Assembly: GCA_013695245.1 (NCBI GenBank)
Contig: JACDAW010000238.1
Coordinates: forward strand, 1 to 18,461
Source of the DNA: Pyrinomonadaceae bacterium
Lineage (GTDB): Bacteria; Acidobacteriota; Blastocatellia; Pyrinomonadales; Pyrinomonadaceae
DNA length: 18,461 bases
Reading direction: 5' to 3'
The position numbers and the translations under genes were made by a program. Shown piece after piece: positions 7,690 to 14,241 of this stretch (position 1 is its first letter; each line of letters begins with the position of its first letter). Under the pieces are notes generated by a model. The model searched no databases, was not told where the DNA came from, and worked only from the letters and a program-made list of their open reading frames with translations.

Positions 7690-8313
7690 TCAACGGACGG
7701 CGGCCTCCGCTTGCCCGACGGTCAACGCGCGCAACATCTTTTCCGCGTCGAGGACAAGCAGTGAAGCGTCTTCCGAATAGTAGATGCCGCGCATAAAGTT
7801 TTGACTTTCTTCAACGCTCGACGCGCTCTCCGGCAACACGAAACGCGCAGAATCTAAACGGCGGATTTTGCTCACTGCATCAACGATGAGTCCGACGACG
7901 ATCTCATCGTGCAGCGAGCGCATAATGAGCACGCGCGTCGAAGGCGTGCGCGTTGTCGCATTCGTTCCGAAGAAACTGCGAAGGTTGATAATGGAGATGA
8001 TGTCTCCGCGCAGATCGGCAATGCCCTCGTGCCAGAAGGGAACGAATGGCAATGCGGTCGTCGCAAGCGGAAGTTCAATCGCCAGCATGTTGGCAAGCGG
8101 AATCGCGTAATTCGTATTGTCGAGTCGAAAGACAAGATGGCGGTCGTGTGCGCCGGAGGCGGAGGAGGATTCGTCCGCAGCGGAAGCGGCAGAAATTGCG
8201 CGCGCAATTTCTGCCGCGTACTTAAGCGTGCCTTCGCGTCTCTTGTCCGGCGCAAGCTCTTCAAATTTGTGAAGCGCAGATTGATTGAAAAAAGGTTGTT
8301 GATGTGTATTCAT
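7690..8313 (-). CDS. CheW/PilI-like chemotaxis adaptor protein
   Basis: This 207-residue cytosolic protein links the receptor to the kinase. A CheW domain occupies about residues 58-198, starting at RHLVFRLDNTNYAIPLANMLAIE and including the hallmark core ADLRGDIISIINLRSFFG (99-116) and the later IVVGLIVDAVSKIRRLD. The first 57 residues are an extra, alanine-rich, probably flexible N-terminal extension not needed by the fold. The start ATG 8313 gives a 37-nt gap after the upstream receiver gene; no strong Shine-Dalgarno sequence is visible, and an in-frame ATG at 8385, overlapping the receiver gene, is possible. The extension's DNA contains a 32-bp perfect palindrome (8186-8217). Position between the PilH-like receiver and the receptor matches PilI in Pil-Chp operons. 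Confidence 0.9.
   Translation of the reverse strand: MNTHQQPFFNQSALHKFEELAPDKRREGTLKYAAEIARAISAASAADESSSASGAHDRHLVFRLDNTNYAIPLANMLAIELPLATTALPFVPFWHEGIADLRGDIISIINLRSFFGTNATTRTPSTRVLIMRSLHDEIVVGLIVDAVSKIRRLDSARFVLPESASSVEESQNFMRGIYYSEDASLLVLDAEKMLRALTVGQAEAAVR
8186..8217. repeat. 32-bp perfect palindrome inside cheW
   Basis: GCGGCAGAAATTGCGC is followed immediately by its exact reverse complement, with no spacer. The centre lies between 8201 and 8202, and the flanking bases (8185, 8218) no longer pair. It codes for residues about 33-43 (AAEIARAISAA) of the CheW N-terminal extension. It could extrude as a cruciform or fold as a strong mRNA hairpin. No T run follows on the minus strand, so it is not a standard terminator. 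Confidence 0.9.
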
Positions 8314-8350
8314 TGCGCAAAGAGAAATACGTTGAAAAGAGAACGCTCGG

Positions 8351-8716
8351 TTAAAGCAAGCGCGTGACGGCTGCGGCAAGCGCATCGGATTCAAACGGTT
8401 TGGTGATGTAATCGTCAGCGCCTTGCTTCATTCCCCAGAAGCGGTCGCTTTCGGATGATTTGCTTGAGAGCAGCAAAATTTTGATGTCCTTTGTGTCGCC
8501 CGCCGACTTTAGCTTGCGCAACACTTGAAAGCCATTCATCTTCGGCATCACGATGTCGAGAATAGCGAGGCGCGGGCGCAAAGATGTCGCTTTCTGAATT
8601 GCCTCTTCGCCGTCAACGGCCGTTACTACGCGGAAGCCTTTGCTTTCAAGCGCGCTGACGACGATGCGCATTTCGGTCGGGCTGTCGTCGGCGACGAGGA
8701 TCGTTTCGTTCTCCAT
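8351..8716 (-). CDS. PilH-like single-domain response regulator
   Basis: This 121-residue protein is a bare CheY-type receiver: acidic pair D10/D11 (ILVADDSPTEM), phospho-acceptor D54 (AILDIVMPKMNGFQ), a serine-rich beta4 end (LLLSSKSS) and K106 (DDYITKPF). The DDSPTEM start, DIVMPKMNGFQ and RFWGMKQGADDYITKPF are close to PilH, the receiver that in Pseudomonas acts with PilG to control pilus retraction and dampens signalling. There is no output domain, so it works by protein binding or as a phosphate sink. ATG 8716 is preferred over TTG 8719: a GGGGAG run sits 4 nt upstream of the ATG, a short gap. It lies between the PATAN protein gene and cheW in the same operon. Confidence 0.9.
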   Translation of the reverse strand: MENETILVADDSPTEMRIVVSALESKGFRVVTAVDGEEAIQKATSLRPRLAILDIVMPKMNGFQVLRKLKSAGDTKDIKILLLSSKSSESDRFWGMKQGADDYITKPFESDALAAAVTRLL

Positions 8717-8796
8717 CAATCTCCCCTTAAAAATTGCATCTCTGATTAACGTACAATTTCGTTAGCGAATACTATGATTTTTCAATGCGTTTAGCT

Positions 8797-9633
8797 TTAG
8801 GCTTTGACCGCATCAGCCGTGTTCGTCAATTCTTGCAAGAAATATTCGTAAGCTTCTTTCAACTCGCCGATTGAGCCGCTTGAACGCAGGCAGCCGGTGA
8901 GCTGCTTAAAGCCGTCTTCGATAACTTCAATGATCGTGCGGCTCACGTCGCCGTAGATTTGCGCGCGGCTGCGACCCCCCGCGCTGTTATAAAGGTCTGT
9001 GACGTGCTCGGCCGGAAGACGGTTCGCAGCAAACTCAAGCACTTGCGCCGTCGGGTGCGCGGTTGTCGCGCGTGAAAGCGCGTTCGCCAACGTGTGCGCC
9101 GTGCGCTCGCGCCCGAAGACGGCTTCGGAGAGATCGGCGACTTGATTCGCCATTGAGGTTAAAATTTGCAGAGCTTGCACGGGTCGCTTCTGCGTCTGGC
9201 GCTCAGCGAGGCGTGTGCGCAGAGAATCAAGGCGCGACATTAAAAGCAGCATTTCGTTTTCGAGATGCGCGTCGTGCTCAAGCTCGGCGGCGGTTAATTT
9301 GTCAGGCATCAGCGCACGGTCACGCTCAAACTCGTCGAGGCGCTTCATGCCTTCCATCAGCAGTTGATCCCAGCGCGAACGAATCGTGCGTTGCTCGATC
9401 TTAACGTCAGTCGTCGTGCGAAAGCTGCCCTCAGTCCACGTCAGTAGTTGATAGACGGCTTCCTCGCCGACGAGACGGCCGACCGATGCATGGGCGATCT
9501 CGCCGTCGTCAAAATAGATCGCGCCGGATTCAGCGTTGCGGCGAAGGACGAGCGCGACGCGCTGCCGTTCAAGGCAGATGAGTTGAAGAATGTTCGGCAA
9601 ACTTAAATCTTGTAGGTTGCCTTCGAGTGCCAT
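8797..9633 (-). CDS. stand-alone PATAN (DUF4388) domain protein
   Basis: The 278-residue protein begins with a PATAN/DUF4388 domain (about 1-105): ALEGNLQDLSLPNILQLICL, a hydrophobic strand region, GAIYFDDGEIAHASVG, the GEEAVYQLLTWTEGSF segment, and the closing helix IRSRWDQLLMEGMKRLDE. The rest is helical, with a probable coiled coil at about 110-150 and an unassigned C-terminal helical part. PATAN domains are named after cyanobacterial PatA, and cyanobacterial PATAN receivers have been tied to type IV pilus motor control, so this is a candidate output or adaptor of the operon. Unlike those it carries no receiver itself; the flanking genes supply receivers. ATG 9633 has GGAG about 10 nt upstream. 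The protein has no signal peptide or membrane helix. Confidence 0.82.
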   Translation of the reverse strand: MALEGNLQDLSLPNILQLICLERQRVALVLRRNAESGAIYFDDGEIAHASVGRLVGEEAVYQLLTWTEGSFRTTTDVKIEQRTIRSRWDQLLMEGMKRLDEFERDRALMPDKLTAAELEHDAHLENEMLLLMSRLDSLRTRLAERQTQKRPVQALQILTSMANQVADLSEAVFGRERTAHTLANALSRATTAHPTAQVLEFAANRLPAEHVTDLYNSAGGRSRAQIYGDVSRTIIEVIEDGFKQLTGCLRSSGSIGELKEAYEYFLQELTNTADAVKA

Positions 9634-9693
9634 AAGAGGTGTGCTCCGAAAAGAAGATGTAAAGGTAAGGTGGAAAGAACTAACGGTGGGGTC

Positions 9694-9711
9694 GCGCGCA
9701 AATTAGCGCGC
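9694..9711. repeat. intercistronic GC hairpin
   Basis: GCGCGC, a 6-base A/T loop and GCGCGC form a short stem in the 137-base gap between the TPR-receiver gene and the PATAN gene. No T run follows on the minus strand, so it may be an mRNA-processing or stability element rather than a terminator. Confidence 0.4.
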
Positions 9712-9770
9712 AAAACGAAAATCAAAACAACGCAGCCTTTCGCGCGAATCAATGAACGAGGGTAGAAGCG

Positions 9771-11132
9771 TTAACTGCTGGTCGCCGCGCGGCAGTGATC
9801 GTTAACGACTTTAAGCAACGTTTCAGGCTCGAACGGTTTGGTGATGTAGGCGGTCGAACCGGCCATGCGACCGCGCACTTTGTCGAAGAAACCGTCTTTG
9901 CCGGAAAGCATAATGATAGGAACATGCTTCGTTGTTTCATCGCTGCGCACGAGCTTGCAGAATTGATAGCCGTCCATGCGCGGCATCGTGATGTCGGTGA
10001 AGATCAGATCAGGCACGATTTCGTTGAGTTTGGCGAGCGCGTCTTTGCCGTCAACCGCCGGAACGACGCGATGCCCCTCTTTCTCCAACTTGATCGTGAT
10101 CAGCTTGCGCACCGTCGGGCTATCGTCAACAACAAGAATCGTGCGCGAGACGGCTTGCGGCGGCGAGATGCTGAATGACGGCGTGGCGGCGATTGCTTCA
10201 ACGGGCGCGGGTTGATTAACTTCCGTCGAAGGCTGTTCAACTTCCGTTGTAGGTTGTTCAGCTTCCGTCATCGGCGCTTCATATTCCGGTTCGTGTAATT
10301 CGGTAGATGCTGAAACTTCTGCGGCGAGTTCATTCTCCGTCGCTTCAAGCATCGTTTGGGCGCGCGTCGAAGTTGGATTGATCTCCAATGCGCGGCGCAG
10401 GTGGCGCGCGCGCTCCGTGAGATCGTCGGTCAGGCGCGCTGACAGAAGCCATGCGTCCTCAAACTGTGCGTCGAATTTATAGGCGCGTTCGACCAGTTCG
10501 CGTGCCCGTTCACAATCTTCATTGTTGACGGCGTTAACCGCCTGTTGCACAAGAAGGCGGGCGACGGAGGCTTGCGTGCGCTGAATGGAAGTTTGCGTTT
10601 GCGCGTTTGAAGGGTTGATAGCGAGCGCACGCTCAAGCAGCGTTAACTTTTCTTCAGGCGCTTCGGTTACGGACGCGAGCCACAGCCAACCAACTTCGCG
10701 CGATGGATCGTGTTGGAGGGCGCGCACAAGCGCGTCGCGCGCCGTTTCCGCGTCGCCCGCTTTCGCCGCCGCGACGCCCTGCGCGAGTAGGCTCTGCGCA
10801 AGATTACGTCGCGCCTGTTTAATCCACTGAAGAGCTTGTTCGTGCGCGGGGTTGAGGTCGAGCACACGCTGTAAATACGATACGCTCTCTTCCGGCGTTT
10901 CCGACACGGAAGCCAACCACAACCAAGCCATTTCGCTACTCGGCTCAAGGCTCACGGCTTCGAGCATCAATTCACGCCCGCGCTGTTTGTCGCCTTCCTT
11001 GGCGTGGACAATTCCTTGCCGCAAAAGTTCGCGCGCGCTCACGGAAGGTTCAATGTGGGGCGCTGCATCACTCGATTCTACTTGTGTCTGAGCGGTGAGA
11101 TTGGCGGGGTTGGTTCCTTGATCGATGTGCAT
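9771..11132 (-). CDS. TPR repeats fused to a PilG-like receiver domain
   Basis: This 453-residue protein is the first gene of the operon. Residues about 33-265 contain three long tandem repeats of about 79 residues, each a TPR-like helical hairpin set with a shared pattern (GxxxAKxGDxxxAR, then EMAWLWLASVSETPEE or a variant, then LxLNPxxxQ). A Glu/Pro/Thr-rich linker with short internal repeats (EQPTTEVEQPSTEVNQP) covers about 280-325. The C-terminal receiver (329-445) has D336/D337, phospho-acceptor D380 (FTDITMPRMDGYQFCKLV) and K432 (YITKPFEPETLL). The segment IIMLSGKDGFFDKVRGRMAGS is strikingly PilG-like. PilG is the receiver that promotes pilus extension in Pil-Chp systems; here it has gained a TPR scaffold that could recruit motor or polarity proteins. 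ATG 11132 has only a weak ribosome binding site. Confidence 0.9.
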   Translation of the reverse strand: MHIDQGTNPANLTAQTQVESSDAAPHIEPSVSARELLRQGIVHAKEGDKQRGRELMLEAVSLEPSSEMAWLWLASVSETPEESVSYLQRVLDLNPAHEQALQWIKQARRNLAQSLLAQGVAAAKAGDAETARDALVRALQHDPSREVGWLWLASVTEAPEEKLTLLERALAINPSNAQTQTSIQRTQASVARLLVQQAVNAVNNEDCERARELVERAYKFDAQFEDAWLLSARLTDDLTERARHLRRALEINPTSTRAQTMLEATENELAAEVSASTELHEPEYEAPMTEAEQPTTEVEQPSTEVNQPAPVEAIAATPSFSISPPQAVSRTILVVDDSPTVRKLITIKLEKEGHRVVPAVDGKDALAKLNEIVPDLIFTDITMPRMDGYQFCKLVRSDETTKHVPIIMLSGKDGFFDKVRGRMAGSTAYITKPFEPETLLKVVNDHCRAATSS

Positions 11133-11199
11133 TGTGATTAACCCGGAAAGGAAAGAGAAATACGATGCCGTTCGCGGCTAGGGGATTATGGTCGTGACC

Positions 11200-11219
11200 A
11201 AACAGTTACAATACTGTTT
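11200..11219. promoter_or_regulatory. operator-like inverted repeat near the chemosensory operon start
   Basis: AAACAGT-tacaat-ACTGTTT is a perfect 7-bp inverted repeat with a 6-base spacer. It lies immediately downstream of the predicted minus-strand start point, where a dimeric repressor could block transcription. Which protein binds it is unknown. Confidence 0.4.
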
Positions 11220-11228
11220 AGCATGTTT

Positions 11229-11257
11229 GTTATAACATAACCATAATTGTGCTGCAA
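11229..11257 (-). promoter_or_regulatory. candidate promoter of the chemosensory operon
   Basis: On the minus strand TTGCAG (11252-11257), a 17-base spacer and TATAAC (11229-11234) fit a sigma-70 promoter. The start point would be near 11222, about 90 nt before the first gene. The -10 box matches 5 of 6 consensus bases; the -35 box is weak. Confidence 0.4.
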
Positions 11258-11483
11258 GCGGTTAAATCAGCAAAACTTAGATGAGGTTTTCAAATCTGAA
11301 ACGCACGGTGAGGCGCGCTTATCCTTTTGTAACTTTAATTTCCGTCTTAGTCCGCGCGGAGGGGCAGCTTTCAAGCAACCGAATCTCTGCTCAAGTTCTG
11401 CGGCTTACAAATTGTCTTAACGACCTGAAGTGATTGTTGATGGAATATTTATTAAATGTAAGTAGTTATTGTATATATTGAGC

Positions 11484-11511
11484 TTGCAATTTTTGTTAGA
11501 CGTATTATAAT
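11484..11511 (+). promoter_or_regulatory. candidate promoter of the TonB/PATAN operon
   Basis: TTGCAA (11484-11489), a 16-base spacer and a perfect TATAAT (11506-11511). The predicted start near 11518 leaves an untranslated leader of about 225 nt before ATG 11742. Confidence 0.5.
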
Positions 11512-11547
11512 GCGGGCGTTTTAGCGAGGTTGGTGGAAGTGGCGAGT

Positions 11548-11591
11548 CGGTTGCTAGGTGCAGCAAGCGCTGAGCCTTTACACCTGAACCG
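11548..11591 (+). ncRNA. nested hairpin in the mRNA leader (possible cis-regulatory RNA)
   Basis: Three stems nest: CGGTT/AACCG (outer), AGGTG/CACCT (middle) and CAGC/GCTG closing the tetraloop AAGC (inner), 14 base pairs in all. An internal loop (GCT opposite G) separates the outer stems, and an eight-base bulge AGCCTTTA separates the inner ones. The same octamer recurs at 11631-11638. It begins about 30 nt after the predicted start point. I cannot assign it to a known riboswitch class. Confidence 0.4.
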
Positions 11592-11741
11592 GAATGAATG
11601 TTTGGCAACGTAACGACGAAAATCAAATTTAGCCTTTATTTCGTTGTGCGCTAATGCTTCATATCTTTGACACCTCGCCCTTCCATGAAAGCGTCCGGCA
11701 CCTTTGATAGCAACCTCAGTCGTCTTTTAGGAAGCGTCATT

Positions 11742-12956
11742 ATGCTGGAAACAAGTCGCGCCTCAAAGCCAAATTCTTCAGCTTTTTCGTTATTTTTATT
11801 CATTCTCATTCTTTGTTCCTCCATAGGGCACGCGCAAACCTCCGCTCCAAATGCCGCCCCATCTTCTGCTTCCACGGTGATAAGCGGCAGCAGCAACCGC
11901 GAACAGGACGGATTGCTCGGCCCCGTGCGCCGCGCACGCACGGAGACAGCTACTGTCTCAACTAAGGACGGCAAACTTGTGGAGAGTCCACGCGTGCTGT
12001 TGGAGACGACCACCTACGACTTGCGCGGCAACCGAACTGACAATACTTACTACGCGGTGGCGGGCAATTCTCTGACGGGACGGGAAATTTATAAATACGA
12101 CACGAAGGGCAACATCATCGAGATGATTGTGCGCGACGCAAACGGTTCAATTCTCAACCAAGAAGTTTATAGCTACGAATTTGACGCCGTCGGCAACTGG
12201 ACGAAAATGATTACTTCGGTTGCCATCATCGAAGCCGGGAAGTTAACTTACGAGCCGACCGAAGTAACTTACCGCACGATCAGCTACTACCGCACGGATG
12301 CCGTCGTGCGAATGATCGCTTCCTCGCTCATCGCTCCTCAATCCGCAACCACAACTGCGGCAAACGCGAGCGGCATTCTTCAGCAAACGCCAAATCTCGC
12401 TTCACAAATAAGCAATGCAGGAAAGGAAACGGCATCCGAAGCAGTCGCCATACGAAATGCGGCGAACAACACGACGCGCCCGTCCACGCTTAACACCGTC
12501 GCTTCCACAACATCAGAAATATCTCCTGATTCTTCTTTATCGCCCGGAGCATCAAGCGGTAATGCAACGGGCGGAGAAACTGCTAGTAGCAGCAAAACAG
12601 AAGGCGAGCGTCCGGCCGCCAGATTGATCGAATCTCCGACAGCGAGCCAGCCGCCTACACCTTCAACGACAGCGACAACATCAGAAGAGAGAATCAATCC
12701 CAAAGCGCTCAGATTGCCCGTGCCCGTCTATCCTGAATTTGCGCGAAGCGTCGGAGTCAGAGGGATGGTCAGGGTCGAGATCGTGATTGACGAGAAGGGC
12801 AGGGTAACTTCGGCACATGCGCTCAGCGGCCCCGCGCAGTTGCAACAAGCGGCGGTAAACGCCGCGCTTCAAGCGCAATTCTCCCCAGCCATGCGTGCGG
12901 GGAAGCCTGTTCAGATCGCGGCCGTAATCGGCTACAACTTCGTCTTCCCACAGTAG
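11742..12956 (+). CDS. secreted protein with YD-like repeats and TonB C-terminal domain
   Basis: The 404-residue product starts with a signal peptide (about 1-31: hydrophobic FSLFLFILILCSSIG, then HAQ). Residues about 85-160 hold several YD/RHS-like beta motifs (YDLRGNRTD, YKYDTKGNIIEM, YEFDAVGNWTKM). A long Ser/Thr/Ala-rich spacer (about 195-315) leads to a clear TonB C-terminal domain (about 324-402: VPVYPEFARSVGVRGMVRVE, VIDEKGRVTSAHALSG, then AALQAQFSPAM and a final strand). TonB C-terminal domains normally bind outer-membrane partners, but here the protein has a cleavable signal instead of a membrane anchor, so it is probably periplasmic rather than a classical energy transducer. ATG 11742 was chosen for AGGAAG 7 nt upstream and for the signal peptide; upstream in-frame starts would bury it. 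It is first of three genes read together. Confidence 0.85.
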   Translation: MLETSRASKPNSSAFSLFLFILILCSSIGHAQTSAPNAAPSSASTVISGSSNREQDGLLGPVRRARTETATVSTKDGKLVESPRVLLETTTYDLRGNRTDNTYYAVAGNSLTGREIYKYDTKGNIIEMIVRDANGSILNQEVYSYEFDAVGNWTKMITSVAIIEAGKLTYEPTEVTYRTISYYRTDAVVRMIASSLIAPQSATTTAANASGILQQTPNLASQISNAGKETASEAVAIRNAANNTTRPSTLNTVASTTSEISPDSSLSPGASSGNATGGETASSSKTEGERPAARLIESPTASQPPTPSTTATTSEERINPKALRLPVPVYPEFARSVGVRGMVRVEIVIDEKGRVTSAHALSGPAQLQQAAVNAALQAQFSPAMRAGKPVQIAAVIGYNFVFPQ

Positions 12957-13002
12957 CGACGGCTTGTTGTTCAGATTATTTCTCAAGCGTTTCATGTGAG
13001 TC

Positions 13003-13025
13003 GCCGCGCGTCATCTCTGCGCGGC
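13003..13025. repeat. intercistronic hairpin upstream of the PATAN-TonB gene
   Basis: GCCGCGC, a 9-base loop and GCGCGGC make a perfect 7-bp stem ending 7 bases before the AAGGAG ribosome binding site (13033-13038) of the next gene. There is no T run, so processing or translation tuning is more likely than termination. Confidence 0.4.
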
Positions 13026-13046
13026 TCGCCTTAAGGAGAAGTTTCA

Positions 13047-14207
13047 ATGCAGCAGACACGTTTCATGGTCTTAACCGGACACCTCAATGATTACCCGTTG
13101 CCCGACCTCGTCGGCATACTGCGACACCAACGTAAAACCGGACGCCTGCTTATCGAATACCCGGTCGGCCCCAGCAGCTTCTTCTTCAAAGACGGCGAAC
13201 TCGTTGACGTTCAACTCGGCGAACTGAGCGGCATTCAAGCCGTCTGCATTGCGATCTCGCAACCGAACGCTTCTTTCAACTTCAATCCGCTCGTTCTGCC
13301 GTCCGCGCAATCCATTGACAACTCGCTACAGAAAGTCGTCACGCAATTGCTCGATTGTTGGGACGATGAAACTCCAGCGACAGAAGTTAAAAGCGTCGGA
13401 GAGGGTCGCACGGCGAATGCGTTTTTGCCGCCCTCTACTTCAGACGAATTTATTAACGCTGAAAGAGTGCTGCCCGATAGCGATAACATCTTGTCTTTAC
13501 CACCGTCGCCAGCAGCAGAAGCAGCGACGACGACAAGCGCTCGTTCCATCGTCAAACGCCGAAAGCAAGCGTTGTTTGCAGGCGCGGCGCTCGTGTTGCT
13601 GTTAATTGTTCCGGCCGTAATCGCGCTGACAACGAACTCGCTCAGGCGACGAGAGGCGCGCACTTCTGCCAATTCACCTGCCATCGAAGTGAAAGAAAAT
13701 TCGACAAATGCCGCGCCAAACTTTTCCGTTTCATCTCAAAACGAAACTCCGCCCGACGCTTCGTCAAACGCGACCGCGACCACAATTCTCAACAACATAA
13801 CGAGAGAAGAACGCCGCACGCCGCGTGAGCAATTCAGAACTGAAACAGGCGCGGCAAAGAGAAATGAAACAATCGCGCCGCTTGCTGCTGCGCCGTCTCC
13901 TTCATCGAGCGCGCCAACCGAAAGCGAGGCGGGGGCGGCCGCCGCCCGTAGGCAAAACGCGGTCGCTTCTCCGGCAGCATCAACAACGTCGTCTGCAACA
14001 TCAGCAAGCGCGGCTTCGGGTGAGCAGACTCCAACGGTCGTGCTGCAAGTTGAGAACGGTCGCGTGACGGGAGCTAACATCGCCAATCGTCGCCCCGGCA
14101 TGGAAGCATTTGAAGCGTCGGCGCTTCGCATCGCGCGGCAACGCCGTTTCCCCGCCAACACGACGGGCACTGTAACCATGCGCATCAAGGTTACGCAACA
14201 AAAGTAA
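13047..14207 (+). CDS. PATAN (DUF4388) - membrane helix - TonB-like C-terminal protein
   Basis: The 386-residue protein has an N-terminal PATAN/DUF4388 domain (about 5-105: LTGHLNDYPLPDLVGILRHQ, RKTGRLLIEY, FFFKDGELVDVQLGELSG). Then come an acidic linker, a basic stretch SIVKRRKQ (about 167-174), and one membrane helix (about 175-195, LFAGAALVLLLIVPAVIAL). The positive-inside rule puts PATAN in the cytosol and the rest outside. The outer part is a long Ala/Ser/Thr/Pro spacer suited to crossing the periplasm, followed by a short TonB-like domain (about 330-384: VVLQVENGRVTGANIANRRP, ALRIARQRRFPANTTGTVTM). This end is more divergent than in the preceding gene. The layout resembles a TonB transducer with a cytoplasmic signalling domain. 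AAGGAG lies 8 nt before ATG 13047. The gene follows the secreted TonB protein by 90 bases and precedes the next gene by 34. Confidence 0.8.
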   Translation: MQQTRFMVLTGHLNDYPLPDLVGILRHQRKTGRLLIEYPVGPSSFFFKDGELVDVQLGELSGIQAVCIAISQPNASFNFNPLVLPSAQSIDNSLQKVVTQLLDCWDDETPATEVKSVGEGRTANAFLPPSTSDEFINAERVLPDSDNILSLPPSPAAEAATTTSARSIVKRRKQALFAGAALVLLLIVPAVIALTTNSLRRREARTSANSPAIEVKENSTNAAPNFSVSSQNETPPDASSNATATTILNNITREERRTPREQFRTETGAAKRNETIAPLAAAPSPSSSAPTESEAGAAAARRQNAVASPAASTTSSATSASAASGEQTPTVVLQVENGRVTGANIANRRPGMEAFEASALRIARQRRFPANTTGTVTMRIKVTQQK

Positions 14208-14241
14208 ACAAAAAACGGACGCGAACCGGAGAACTTTGTCA

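Larger units (their letters stand above)
11133..11741. promoter_or_regulatory. divergent regulatory region between the chemosensory operon and the TonB/PATAN operon
   Basis: These 609 bases hold no convincing gene and are AT-richer than their surroundings. They contain a minus-strand promoter candidate (11229-11257), an inverted repeat just downstream of it (11200-11219) with a smaller one beside it (GGTC-gt-GACC, 11190-11199), a 10-bp palindrome TCCGCGCGGA (11351-11360), a plus-strand promoter with a perfect TATAAT (11506-11511), and a plus-strand leader of about 225 nt with a nested hairpin (11548-11591). The octamer AGCCTTTA occurs twice in the leader (11573-11580, 11631-11638). Confidence 0.5.

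Noticed and set aside
8314..8394. Longer CheW start at TTG 8394
   Set aside because: It would overlap the end of the receiver gene, uses a rare start without a ribosome binding site, and adds residues unlike any CheW N-terminus.
11569..11605. TPP riboswitch resemblance (CTGAG and ACCTGAACCGG)
   Set aside because: The conserved second half of the aptamer is absent, the bases form a different nested hairpin, and no thiamine gene follows.
11417..11626. Minus-strand 69-codon reading frame in the divergent region
   Set aside because: It has no ribosome binding site or recognisable composition and overlaps the plus-strand promoter and leader structure.
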